In this document: one piece after another, positions 21,475 to 30,259 of the stretch
How positions within the stretch are numbered: the stretch's first letter is position 1
Layout: every line of letters starts with the position of its first letter
From: Myxococcales bacterium
Lineage (GTDB): Bacteria > Myxococcota_A > Polyangia > Haliangiales > Haliangiaceae
Length of the DNA stretch: 64,000 bases
Assembly: GCA_947483555.1 (NCBI GenBank)
Contig: CANKMW010000040.1
Location: 1 to 64,000 of the forward strand
Direction of reading: 5' to 3'
The notes under the pieces: generated by a model
Told to the model about the DNA's origin: nothing
The model's database searches: none
What the model saw: the letters and a program-made list of their open reading frames with translations, nothing else
Program-made: the position numbers and the translations under genes

Positions 21475-22543
21475 TCGCGTCCTGGAGCTCGGCGGGCAAG
21501 GTGCGGCGGGCGAGGCGAAGCCAGGCCGGGATCATGGCGCGCGGCATCCCATCGAGCAGACGGTCGGCGGCGGTCCGGAACACCGGGGCCATGAGGAGGT
21601 AGTCGGCGCGGAAGCGAGCGTAGTCGCAGCGGGTCGCGAAGTGATCGAGCCAGACCTCGGCGAGCGCACGCGGCAGGTCTTCTTCGATGTGAGCCCGGAC
21701 GCCGAGCAGCAGACCGCCGACCAGCTTCTGCGCCGCGGGCCGCGGCCCGGCGGACTCGGCGAAGCCGAACGCCTCGGCCCACGACGTCTCGGCGTGGCCG
21801 GGCGCGCGGCCCCGCCAGCGCGCCAGGTTGTCGGCGTAGTAGGCGTGGAAGCGCGGGATCAAGCGCAGCGCCCACTCGCGGTGGGTGACGCCGCCGCCGT
21901 CGATCAGCGCCAGCTGCCCCTCGGTCACGTACTGGTAGACGCGTGCGAACCAGGCCTTGGGATCGGCGGCGGCGAACAGCTCGTCGGCGAGCCCGCGCTG
22001 GATGTCGATGAACGACCGTGCCGCGACGTGGAGCGGCGCGAGGTCGCCGTCGTGCCACGGCCGCAGCGGCGGCAGTGGCACCACCGCGGCACCGGCCGCG
22101 ACCCGGGTCAGCGCCTCCAGGCTGGCCTCGAGCTGGCCGCGGAGCTCGCCGCGGGTCAAAGCGCCCACGCCGGGGATCGCGAAGTCGAAGCGCACCTGCC
22201 AGCGCAACTCGGTGGCACCGCCGTCGTCGCGCAGGGTCAGCTCGCCGCGGTGCGAGCGGAGCAGCTCGGGGCCGCGGACCACGCGATAGACCAGGCGCGC
22301 CGGTGGCTCGCTGTGCTCGATCACCTCGAACAGGCGGACCGGCCCGGTGCGGGCGCGGACATCGACCCGGCGATACGCGCCCACGCCATCGGCGGCGTCG
22401 CCGTCGCCGGCGGCGAGCAGCTTGATCGGCGCCAGCGACCACTCGTTCATCCGGACCGGATCGGTCACGTAGCGCCACACCGCGGTCGGCGGTGCCGCGA
22501 TCCGGGCCTCGAGCTGGAGCTCCACGGCGACAGCGTAACTCAC
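21368..22543 (-). CDS. START-like (SRPBCC) domain fused to a DUF5995-like domain
   Basis: A 391-residue, two-part protein. Residues about 8-150 form an SRPBCC/polyketide-cyclase-like lipid or hydrophobic-ligand cavity (IAAPPTAVWRYVTDPVRMNEWS, then LFEVIEHSEPPARLVYRVV). Residues about 160-391 form a helical domain with FIDIQRGLADELFAAADPKAWFARVYQYVTEG and FHAYYADNLARWRG, which I assign to the DUF5995 type from memory. The GTG at 22543 or another six codons later could start it. No membrane segment. The fusion suggests a lipid-handling protein; the substrate is unknown. Confidence 0.7.
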   Translation of the reverse strand: MSYAVAVELQLEARIAAPPTAVWRYVTDPVRMNEWSLAPIKLLAAGDGDAADGVGAYRRVDVRARTGPVRLFEVIEHSEPPARLVYRVVRGPELLRSHRGELTLRDDGGATELRWQVRFDFAIPGVGALTRGELRGQLEASLEALTRVAAGAAVVPLPPLRPWHDGDLAPLHVAARSFIDIQRGLADELFAAADPKAWFARVYQYVTEGQLALIDGGGVTHREWALRLIPRFHAYYADNLARWRGRAPGHAETSWAEAFGFAESAGPRPAAQKLVGGLLLGVRAHIEEDLPRALAEVWLDHFATRCDYARFRADYLLMAPVFRTAADRLLDGMPRAMIPAWLRLARRTLPAELQDAITNRRSYDVPRRRLEAFERGGRLAAWARDRGSRPT

Positions 22544-22635
22544 CGACCTCTCGGGCGGCCGCCGCGGCGCGCGTGGTGCGTCGATCGAGGTGCGATCGCT
22601 CGCCTCGCGGGCGACCTGATGTTACCAGTTGTCCT

Positions 22636-24066
22636 GTGAGCTCCCTCCGCCTCGCTTCGATCTCCCTCCTGGCGGCTCTCGCCTGCGCCGACGCCGCTTG
22701 TGGTGGCGCCCCGCCGGCGGCCCTGCCCACCACCGCCATCGTGCCGCCGGCGACCCCGCCGACCGCCACCCCCGACGCCGCCGTCGCGGCGCCGGTCGCC
22801 GCCGGCCCGACCGCCGAGGCGACGCTGGCGTGGGTGATCGCGACCGTCGAGGGCGGCGGCAAGCTGACCGCCGCCGACGTGGAGGCCCGCTTCGATCCGA
22901 CGTTCCTCGCCCAGGTGCCGACCGCCCAGGTGATCGCGATCTTCGGCCAGCTCAGCGGCCAGCTGCCGCCGATCAAGGTCCTGGAGCAGAAGGGCGAGCC
23001 GCCGCTCCGCGTGACCGCCCTGCTCGACACCGCCGAGGGCGGGGTTCGCGTGACGGTCGGGATGACCAAGACCGCCCCGCGCCAGATCGAGACCCTGCTG
23101 TTCCAGGCCGCGACCGCCGAGGCGCCGCCCAAGACCTACGGCGACGCGGTCGCCCAGCTGACCCGGGCCGGCGCCAGGAGCCAGCTGTTCATCGCCGAGC
23201 TCGAGCGCGGCCGCTGCGTCCCACGGCAGAACCACAACACCACCGACACCCTCGCCATCGGCTCCACGTTCAAGCTGTGGGTGCTGCTCGCCGTCGACGA
23301 GAAGCTGCGCCGCGGCAAGGGCACTGGCTGGGACACCTCGTTGCCGATCCGCGACGTCGCCAAGAGCTTGCCGTCGGGCGAGATGCAGGATCTGGCTGCG
23401 GGCACCGAGCGCACGCTGCGCCAGTACGCCGAGAAGATGATCTCGATCAGCGACAACACCGCGACCGATCATCTGATCGACCACGTCGGACGCGCGGCGG
23501 TGGAGAAGGCGCTCAAGCTGGCCCGGCACGGCAAGCCAGCCGCCAACGTGCCGTTCCTGCGCACCCGCGAGATGTTTGGCCTCAAGCTCGCCGCCAGCGC
23601 CGACGAGATCGCGGCCTACAAGAAGGCGCCGGTGGCCAGGAAGCGCAAGCTGCTCGACGAGCTGCGCACCCGGCCGATCTCGGTGGAGACGGCCGTCGCC
23701 GAGTGGAAGACGCCGCGCCACCTCGACCTCGAGTGGTTCGCGGACGGCCGCGACCTCTGCAACGTGATGGCCGAGCTGGGCAAGCGCGGCAAGCTCGACC
23801 CCGGCTCCGAGCTGCTCACGATCCTCGGCAAGAACCCGGGCGTCCCGATCGACGCCGCGCAGTGGACCTACGTCGGTTTCAAGGGCGGCTCCGAGCCCGG
23901 GGTCATGAACCTCACCTGGCTGCTCCGCCGCGCCGATGGCACGTGGTTCGTCGTCGTGGTCGCCGTCAACGACGACGGCAAGGCGATCGACGAGGGCCTG
24001 GTCGTCAACGCCGCCGCCGGCACGCTGTCGATCCTGGGCGCCGAGGCTGCGGCGCCGCCGCGCTGA
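22636..24066 (+). CDS. Class A beta-lactamase-like serine hydrolase lipoprotein
   Basis: A 476-residue exported protein. A signal peptide with a likely lipid-modified Cys near residue 22 (ADAACGG) is followed by a Pro/Ala-rich linker, a domain of about 110 residues (cystatin/NTF2-like, DUF3887-like in pattern), and a penicillin-binding-type hydrolase. The catalytic motifs are complete: S-x-x-K at Ser210-Lys213 (GSTFKLW), S-D-N at 272-274, and K-G-G at 416-418. Class A beta-lactamases have an E166 region; here an Omega loop is not clear, so it may be a D,D-peptidase-like or orphan hydrolase rather than a resistance enzyme. The GTG at 22636 fits the signal peptide. It is convergent with the following lipoprotein, 2 nt apart. 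Confidence 0.85.
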   Translation: MSSLRLASISLLAALACADAACGGAPPAALPTTAIVPPATPPTATPDAAVAAPVAAGPTAEATLAWVIATVEGGGKLTAADVEARFDPTFLAQVPTAQVIAIFGQLSGQLPPIKVLEQKGEPPLRVTALLDTAEGGVRVTVGMTKTAPRQIETLLFQAATAEAPPKTYGDAVAQLTRAGARSQLFIAELERGRCVPRQNHNTTDTLAIGSTFKLWVLLAVDEKLRRGKGTGWDTSLPIRDVAKSLPSGEMQDLAAGTERTLRQYAEKMISISDNTATDHLIDHVGRAAVEKALKLARHGKPAANVPFLRTREMFGLKLAASADEIAAYKKAPVARKRKLLDELRTRPISVETAVAEWKTPRHLDLEWFADGRDLCNVMAELGKRGKLDPGSELLTILGKNPGVPIDAAQWTYVGFKGGSEPGVMNLTWLLRRADGTWFVVVVAVNDDGKAIDEGLVVNAAAGTLSILGAEAAAPPR

Positions 24067-24068
24067 CG

Positions 24069-25064
24069 TCAGTTGGCAGGCTTGGTCATCGTGATCTGGC
24101 TCTCCTTCCAGAGCGAGGTCACCAGGATCTTCTCGTCCGCGGTCGAGCCGGTCACTGACGCCAGCTCCAGGTTGGCGAAGGTGAGGCTGATGTCGATCCG
24201 GTCGAACGACATCGCCGGATCGGTGGTGTCGAGGGCGTCGTAGATCGCCTGCGGCATGGTCCAGTTCGTCGCCGTCGGGGCCACCCGACAGAAGGCGAGC
24301 GTCGGGCCTCCGGTCGCGCCGTTGCGCGGGTCGAAGACCCGCACCAGGATGTCGCTGGCCGGGCCCGACGGCGCGTCGCCCCACGTCATCGTCGGCAACG
24401 CCGAACCGGGGGGGAACCGGCCGAGGTCCCAGCTGCCGGGCGTCGGCGACCCTGCGACCAGCGAGCTGACGGGCGGCGGCACCTTGATCAGCCCGGGGCC
24501 GTTGACGCCGCCGAAGCCGGTCTGCGGCGCCACCAGCAGATCGTAGCTGGCGCCGGCCTCGACCGCGGACTGCAGGAAGCCCATGGTCGAGAACGTCAGC
24601 GGCGTGCCGCCGCCGGTCCGCGGCATGACCGGCCCGGTCGCGTAGACGATGCGCTGCGCGTTCGGCGAGTCGAGCCGCGGCGCGCTGATGCACTCGCCGA
24701 CGGCGGAGCTGCGGAGTCCGGCCAGGGCCTGCGAGCGCAGCTTGTCGCGCTCGACCGCCGGAGTCGCGGCCTCGACGACCTGGATGGCACCCAGCGACGA
24801 CGGCGTGCCGGTGCCCTGGCGGTCGATCCGGACCTCGACGTAGCCGACCACGTTGGCGGTCGTGACCGGGTCGGGGGGCTCGACAGTGCATCGTTCCTCG
24901 GCGGCGCACTCCGAGCAGTCGCAGCTCTCGTTGGTTGCGCAGACCTGGTCGCCGCAGACGGCGCCGGCGTCGAGTACGCCGCCGCTGCTGCCGCCGTCCG
25001 GACAGCCGACCAGCAAGAGGACGCTCGTGACGAGCAAGAAGGGATGGATGAGATGGATACGCAT
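24069..25064 (-). CDS. Lipoprotein with Cys-rich N-terminus
   Basis: A 331-residue lipoprotein (lipobox LLVGC). The mature start contains a compact cysteine cluster (CGDQVCATNESCDCSECAAEERC, listed here as eight Cys within about 25 residues at 37-60), a pattern common in myxobacterial surface proteins, sometimes called a Myxo-disulfide repeat. The rest is beta-rich with no recognised fold. It probably sits on the outer membrane. It is downstream of, and may be cotranscribed with, the ECF sigma factor at 25131-25778 (66-nt gap), so it could be that factor's target or partner. Confidence 0.75.
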   Translation of the reverse strand: MRIHLIHPFLLVTSVLLLVGCPDGGSSGGVLDAGAVCGDQVCATNESCDCSECAAEERCTVEPPDPVTTANVVGYVEVRIDRQGTGTPSSLGAIQVVEAATPAVERDKLRSQALAGLRSSAVGECISAPRLDSPNAQRIVYATGPVMPRTGGGTPLTFSTMGFLQSAVEAGASYDLLVAPQTGFGGVNGPGLIKVPPPVSSLVAGSPTPGSWDLGRFPPGSALPTMTWGDAPSGPASDILVRVFDPRNGATGGPTLAFCRVAPTATNWTMPQAIYDALDTTDPAMSFDRIDISLTFANLELASVTGSTADEKILVTSLWKESQITMTKPAN

Positions 25065-25130
25065 TCGCTGACCTCCGCCCGGGTAGTGGGGCGAGGTCGC
25101 GGATCGATCACTCCGAACTTGGGGTCTGGT

Positions 25131-25778
25131 TCAGCCGGGTTGCGCGCCAGCGTGGACCGCCTGGGCCAGCGAACGGGCCCAGGTCTCGAGCCCCTCCTGG
25201 GTCGACGACAGCAGGTGCTGGTCGTCGGCGAGCGCGACCAGCCGGGCCTCGAGCTGCTCGCGGGCCCGGCGCAACCGGCTGCGCACGGTGCCCTCGGGGA
25301 TCTCGAGCACGATCGCGAGCTCGGGTCCCGAAAGGTCCTCCCAGAAGTGGAGCTCGAGGATGATCTGGAGATCGAGCGGGATCGCGCGCAGGGCGCGGAC
25401 CAGGAGCCGGTGCTCGGCGGCCCGGGCGATGATGCCGGTCGGCGAGGTCGACATCGCCTCGATCGACAGCTCGCCGATCTCGATCTCACTCTGGCGCCGG
25501 GCGCGGCGCTCCCAGTGCGCGAACAGGAGCTTGCGCGCGATCGCGAACAGGTAGGTGCGCAAGCTGGCGTCGCCGCGGAAGGCGTCCTTGTTGCGCACGC
25601 AGACCAGGAAGGTCTCCTGGACCAGGTCATCGATGCCGTCGTCGGCCTTGCTGCGCAGGAAGCGATAGAGCGAATCGAAGTGGCGATTGAACAGGGCGTG
25701 ACCGGCGGCGGCGTCGCCCTCGCGCCACCTGGCGAGCAGGCTCAGATCCGCCGGATCCTGGTCGTCCCGCTCGGCCAC
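25131..25778 (-). CDS. ECF-type RNA polymerase sigma factor
   Basis: A 215-residue sigma-70 family factor of the extracytoplasmic type. Region 2 lies at about residues 30-95 (HFDSLYRFLRSKADDGIDDLVQETFLVCV, ending LRTYLFAIARKLLFAHW). Region 4 lies at about 130-190 (LRAIPLDLQIILELHFWEDLSGPELAIVLEIPEGTVRSRLRRAR). No anti-sigma gene is adjacent. Instead it is divergent from a Ser/Thr kinase gene with TPRs, 65 nt away. Such sigma/kinase pairs are known in myxobacteria and planctomycetes, where phosphorylation can replace an anti-sigma factor. About 25 residues follow region 4, which could be a regulatory tail. Confidence 0.93.
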   Translation of the reverse strand: MAERDDQDPADLSLLARWREGDAAAGHALFNRHFDSLYRFLRSKADDGIDDLVQETFLVCVRNKDAFRGDASLRTYLFAIARKLLFAHWERRARRQSEIEIGELSIEAMSTSPTGIIARAAEHRLLVRALRAIPLDLQIILELHFWEDLSGPELAIVLEIPEGTVRSRLRRAREQLEARLVALADDQHLLSSTQEGLETWARSLAQAVHAGAQPG

Positions 25779-25843
25779 CCGGGCAGCGTATCATTGGCCT
25801 CGACGCGGCAGTGATCGATCCGGGCCGTGCCGTCACTACCGTC

Positions 25844-28411
25844 ATGGAACCCGTGCCTCCGATGTTCGATCTCGTGGTGGGTGATCCCATCGATGCGGCG
25901 CTGGTGCGCGCGCGCGCGCAGAAGCGGCTGTTCGGGGTCGACGAGATCGTGACCATCGGGCGGCTGGTCCTGCAGCACCGCCTCGGTAGCGGCGCCGCCG
26001 GCGTGGTCTACCAGGCGCTCGATCCCGACCTGGGGCGTACCGTGGCGGTGAAGCTCCTGCAGGTCCAGGACGACGAGGCCCGGCTCCTGCGCGAGGCGCG
26101 GGCGCTGGCCCAGCTCCGTCACGACAACGTGGTCGCGGTCTACGACGTCGGCACCTGGCAGGGCCGGGTGTTCGTGACCATGGAGCACGTCGCCGGCGGG
26201 ACGCTGCGGACCTGGCTCGCCGCCGAGCGCCGCGACCGGCGGCAGACCGTCGGCGTGCTGGCCCGGGCCGGCCGCGGCGTCGCGGCCGCGCACCGCGCCG
26301 GGCTGATCCACCGCGACATCAAGCCGGACAACGTGCTTGTCGGCGACGACGGCGAGGTCCGGGTCGCCGACTTCGGGTTGGCCCACGATGGCGAGGAGGT
26401 CGCGCCACCCCACGACGGCGCGGGTTTCCGTCCGGTGGGCACCCCGGCCTACCTCGCGCCCGAGGTGATCGCCGGCGGTCGCGCCGACGCGGCCAGCGAT
26501 CAGTACGGCTTCTGCGTGATGGCGTTCGAGGCGCTGCACGGCGTGCGCCCGACGACCTCCAGCCTGGCGCGCACCGACCACGGTGTCCCGGTTCATCTGC
26601 GCCGGGCCCTCGCCCGCGGGCTGTCGATCGAGCCGGCGGGTCGGCACGCGACCATGGACGACCTCGTCGCCGCACTCGAGCGCGATCCAACGCGAGGCCG
26701 CGGCCTGGCGCTGCTGGTGGTCGGAGCGGCGCTCGGCGCCGGCGCGGTCGTGTGGGCCGTGTCTGGCGGCAGCGGCGGTCGCGGCGGTGTGTGTGCCGCC
26801 AGCGGCACGCTCGACGACGTCTGGGGCGACGCCCGGCGAGTGCAGGTCGACCGTGCGCTCCGGGCGTCGGCGGATCCGTCGGCGCCGGCGATCGCGACGA
26901 GCGCCGCGACCGCGCTCGACGGCTACGCGCAGGCGTGGTCGCGGGCCAGCCGCGCCGCGTGCGAGGACACCCACGTGCGGCGCGTCCAGTCGCAGGCGCT
27001 GCTCGACCTCCGCACCCGCTGCCTGACTCGCCGTCGGGCCGCGCTGGCCGCCGCCATCGATCTGCTCGCCGCCGGCGGCCCCGACGGCGTCGCCACCGCG
27101 CTGCCGCTCGTCGAGGCGCTGCCGCCGATCGCCGACTGCGACGACACCGAGGCGCTGTCAGCGCCGGTGGCGCCGCCAGCCGACCCGGCGACGGCCGCGC
27201 AGCTCACCGCGCTGCAGGTGCGGCTCGGCGCGCAGGAGGTGATGGCCAACACCGCGCGCCTCGACGAGGCGCTGGGCCAGGGGCAGGCGCTGGTCGCCGA
27301 CGCCCGGACGCTCGGATACCGACCGTTCGTGGCCGAGGCGCTGCTGGCGCTGGCCACGATCCGCCGGACCCGCGGCGACAAGGCCGAGGCCGCGGCCCTC
27401 CTCCGCGACACCCTGGCCGAGGCTCAGGCCAGCCGCCACGACGCGATCGTCGCGGTCGCCGCCATCAAGCTCGCGAGCCACCACGCCGACGGCGAGCTCG
27501 ACCGCGCCGAGGAGCTGATGCGCCTGGCCGCCGCCACCATCGAGCGGCTGGGCGCGTCGCGCGTGCTCCAGGCCGACTACGAGTCTGCCTACGGCAAGCT
27601 GATGTTCCGCGCCGGTCGTTACGCCGACGCGGTCGCGCATCTCGAGCGCGCCGCCGCCCTCGACGTCGAGGCCGAGCGGACCGGCACGCTGGCCCACGCT
27701 CAGTTGCTCAACAACCTGGGCGGCGGCCTGGTCGCCGTCGGCCGCGAGGTGGACGCGGTCGCGCAGCTCGAACGCTCGCTGGCGTTGCGCGAGCGGCTGC
27801 TCGGCGACGGACACCCCGACGTCGCCGAGACCCTCAACACGCTGGGTGCCGTCGAGATCCGGCTCGGGCGCGGCGACGCCGCGCTGGCCCATCTCGATCG
27901 CGCCCACGGCATCGTCGAGCGCCGTGACGGTCCCCAGGAGCTGTGGTCGATGATCCTCGACAATCGCGCCGGCGCGCTGCTCCAGGCCGGACGGACTGAA
28001 CCGGCGCTCGCCGACATGCGTCGTTCGGTCGCGATCGTCGAGCAGCTCTTGCCCGCGGGCGACACCCGGCTCGCCGAGGCCTATCTCAACCTCGGCGCCA
28101 CGCTGCAGGAGGTGCCGGAGCTGCGCGACGACGCCATCGTCCAGCTCGACCGCGCGCTCGCGATCTACGCCGCCGCTGGCCAGGGCGAGCACCCCAACGT
28201 GGCGATCGCGCTCTTCACACGGGGGATCGTGCGCCATGCCCAGCAACGTTTCGGCGAGGCCGTCGCCGATTGCGAGCGGGCCGCGGCGATCGGCACCCGC
28301 GCGCTCGGCGCCGACCATCCGTTCTTGCAGCAGGTCGCGCGCTGCCGCAGCGAGGCGAACGAGGCCTTGAAGTCGCGCGCCCGCGATCCCCGCCGCCCGC
28401 CACCGCTCTAG
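25844..28411 (+). CDS. Transmembrane Ser/Thr protein kinase with TPR domain
   Basis: An 855-residue protein. The PknB-type kinase domain (about 35-280) has the glycine loop RLGSGAAGVVYQA, VAVKLL lysine, HRDIKPDN with catalytic Asp158, and a DFG motif. A membrane helix (about 288-308, LALLVVGAALGAGAVVWAV) precedes a large Ala-rich extracytoplasmic region with many TPR units (for example YADAVAHLERAAALD, LNTLGAVEIRLGRGDAALAHLDRA). The TPR part probably senses a periplasmic partner. The ATG at 25844 is preferred; a GTG at 25811 would add 11 residues. It is divergent from the ECF sigma factor. Confidence 0.93.
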   Translation: MEPVPPMFDLVVGDPIDAALVRARAQKRLFGVDEIVTIGRLVLQHRLGSGAAGVVYQALDPDLGRTVAVKLLQVQDDEARLLREARALAQLRHDNVVAVYDVGTWQGRVFVTMEHVAGGTLRTWLAAERRDRRQTVGVLARAGRGVAAAHRAGLIHRDIKPDNVLVGDDGEVRVADFGLAHDGEEVAPPHDGAGFRPVGTPAYLAPEVIAGGRADAASDQYGFCVMAFEALHGVRPTTSSLARTDHGVPVHLRRALARGLSIEPAGRHATMDDLVAALERDPTRGRGLALLVVGAALGAGAVVWAVSGGSGGRGGVCAASGTLDDVWGDARRVQVDRALRASADPSAPAIATSAATALDGYAQAWSRASRAACEDTHVRRVQSQALLDLRTRCLTRRRAALAAAIDLLAAGGPDGVATALPLVEALPPIADCDDTEALSAPVAPPADPATAAQLTALQVRLGAQEVMANTARLDEALGQGQALVADARTLGYRPFVAEALLALATIRRTRGDKAEAAALLRDTLAEAQASRHDAIVAVAAIKLASHHADGELDRAEELMRLAAATIERLGASRVLQADYESAYGKLMFRAGRYADAVAHLERAAALDVEAERTGTLAHAQLLNNLGGGLVAVGREVDAVAQLERSLALRERLLGDGHPDVAETLNTLGAVEIRLGRGDAALAHLDRAHGIVERRDGPQELWSMILDNRAGALLQAGRTEPALADMRRSVAIVEQLLPAGDTRLAEAYLNLGATLQEVPELRDDAIVQLDRALAIYAAAGQGEHPNVAIALFTRGIVRHAQQRFGEAVADCERAAAIGTRALGADHPFLQQVARCRSEANEALKSRARDPRRPPPL

Positions 28412-28420
28412 CTGTGATCG

Positions 28421-28828
28421 TCACGGAGCGGTGAGCGTGTCGGCGCGCCACTCGAGGGGTGACTTGCCGGCGGCGGTGCAGGTGCAGGCCAGAAACCCCG
28501 CCTTCCCGGTGCCCGGCTGCTGCGCCGCCGAAGGACCGATCGTGCCGCGCTGGTAGCCGGCGGCCAGGCATTGCGTGCGGCAGCGCTCGGCGCGAGCCCG
28601 ATCCTTGAGCGAGATGCCGACGACCAGCAGGACGACCGAAACACCGAGTGCGATCAGTGCGCCCGTGGCCGCGCGCTTGCGCCGGCGACCATGCTTGCCG
28701 CTCATGACCTCGCCGATGACCCGGAACTGGCGGCTCTTGCTCCAGCCGCCGCTGCCGAAGGTCACGGCCATGAAGGTGAGCATGCCGCCGAAGAACAGCG
28801 CTGCCCCGGCGATCATCGGACCGTTCAC
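28421..28828 (-). CDS. Small two-helix membrane protein
   Basis: A 135-residue protein with two membrane helices, one near the N-terminus (MIAGAALFFGGMLTFMAVTF) and one at about 52-75 (GALIALGVSVVLLVVGISL), joined by a basic cytoplasmic loop (SGKHGRRRKRAA). The C-terminal part is outside, with four Cys (CRTQC, then ACTC) that could form disulfides. I used a GTG at 28828; an ATG at 28816 is an alternative. It is convergent with the kinase gene, 9 nt away. Function unknown. Confidence 0.6.
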   Translation of the reverse strand: MNGPMIAGAALFFGGMLTFMAVTFGSGGWSKSRQFRVIGEVMSGKHGRRRKRAATGALIALGVSVVLLVVGISLKDRARAERCRTQCLAAGYQRGTIGPSAAQQPGTGKAGFLACTCTAAGKSPLEWRADTLTAP

Positions 28829-29034
28829 GCCTCGAGTGTATGCCAGCGGCGGTGGACCAGTCTGGTCGCCGACCCGGTGACGTGCTCCTTCAGGTAGACC
28901 TCGAGCGGCAGCGGGCTCGACGGGCAGCCTATCGATCACCACCGGATTTGACGCCGGACTGTCGAGAGCTCGACACCCGGCCACGCGTTCGCGCCAGGTT
29001 GCGCGATGGCGCCGCCATTGCAGTTCGCCACGGC

Positions 29035-29856
29035 ATGGTCCGTCACCGCCTTCACACGTTCCTCTCCCTGCCACTCCTTGCCATCCCGGCGGTCGCCGTC
29101 GCCGACGAGCCGGTGATGCCGCCGGTCGGGGCCTCGCGCGCCGTGTTCCCGACCATGGGGCCCGACGGCAGCGCGTCGCAGATCGGCGCGCAGCTCCTGA
29201 TCATGAACGGCGACGGCGGTGGCGACGCGCTCAAGCGCCTCGACGTGAACGGCCAGTTCGTGTCGGCATCCGGAGCCGGCGGCTACATCACCGTCGGCGC
29301 GTCGGCCTTGGATGACGAGGTCTCGCTCGGTTCGCTCGAGGTCGGAGCCCTCTTCCGGCGTGCCACGGGTACGAGCGACGTCGCCATGCGCGCCGGCATC
29401 GTGCTGCCAACAGGCACCAGCAACGACACCGGGTTCCCGATGCACCTCATCAGCACCGCGTACTCGCGCCCGAGCGACTATCTCACCGGCCTCCCCGACT
29501 CGACCAGCCTGCGCGTCGCGGTGACCCCGTCGCTGCATCGCGGCAGCCTGGTCGCGCGCGCCGACATTGGCCTCGACATGGTGGTGGCCGGCGATGGAAC
29601 GGAGTTCTTCGACTCGCCGTTCCTGCACGTCGATCTCGGCGCTGGCGTCAGCAACGCGAAGGGCGCCGCGCTCGTCGAGCTCACCACCATGTCGTACCTC
29701 GAGGAGCCCGACGAGCTCATCCACATCATCGCCTTCACCGGCGAGCTCGTCGCCGGCAAGACGACACCCTACGTCACCATCTCGCGCCCGTTCACCAGCG
29801 GCACGGAGGACATCGAGCTCACCAACTTCGCGATCGGCCTGCGCGGCCAGCTCTGA
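29035..29856 (+). CDS. Secreted/outer-membrane beta-rich protein
   Basis: A 273-residue protein with a clear Sec signal peptide (LHTFLSLPLLAIPAVAVADE, cleavage after VADE or VAVA). The mature part alternates short hydrophobic strands and Gly/Ser turns (SLGSLEVGALFRRATG, VAMRAGIVLPTGTSNDTG, SLVARADIGLDMVVAG) and ends RGQL. This is the layout of a small barrel or transporter-like outer-membrane protein, though the terminal aromatic is missing. The ATG at 29035 is chosen for the signal peptide. No family name. Confidence 0.7.
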   Translation: MVRHRLHTFLSLPLLAIPAVAVADEPVMPPVGASRAVFPTMGPDGSASQIGAQLLIMNGDGGGDALKRLDVNGQFVSASGAGGYITVGASALDDEVSLGSLEVGALFRRATGTSDVAMRAGIVLPTGTSNDTGFPMHLISTAYSRPSDYLTGLPDSTSLRVAVTPSLHRGSLVARADIGLDMVVAGDGTEFFDSPFLHVDLGAGVSNAKGAALVELTTMSYLEEPDELIHIIAFTGELVAGKTTPYVTISRPFTSGTEDIELTNFAIGLRGQL

Positions 29857-30229
29857 ACTGCCGGTCACTGCCGACCACGGCCGGAGTGCCGCACGCGATC
29901 GCTCGTGCCGCCTCGGCCTCCTCGGGCTCGGGCGAGTAGCAAGGGAAGTCCGGCTCGGGCTTGCAGCCCCGGGTCAGCCTTCTCGCCAGCTCCTGGCAGG
30001 CCATCGGGCTGCCGATCTGACAGGCGGCCTCCAGGTACTCCGCGGACCGCATCGGCGGCGAGGCTGCGTGCGCGCTCGCGTTCGCTTTCGCCGCCCGTCG
30101 CCCACAGGGCCTGGGCCAGGTAGAACGACGCCGTGCCGTGGCGGCCTGCGCCGTGGCTCGCCGCCCTCTCCGCCACCTCGGTCGGGTTCGTGATCGCGCT
30201 CGTCCGCCGCCGCCCGCCGCGCGAATCAT
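29819..30229 (-). pseudogene. Decayed Sel1/TPR-like gene remnant A
   Basis: Two minus-strand frames together read as one repeat protein. One carries SFYLAQALWATGGESERERARSLAA. After a shift near 30055 the other carries SAEYLEAACQIGSPMACQELARRLTRGC and CYSPEPEEAEAARAIACG. The A-C-x-x-G-(S/D)-P-x-A-C pattern is typical of Sel1-like repeats. No start with a ribosome site remains and the 3' end runs under the neighbouring gene. It is best seen as a degenerate gene. Confidence 0.45.
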
Positions 30230-30259
30230 CGTCTAGAATCTGCCGATGACGGGAGCGCG

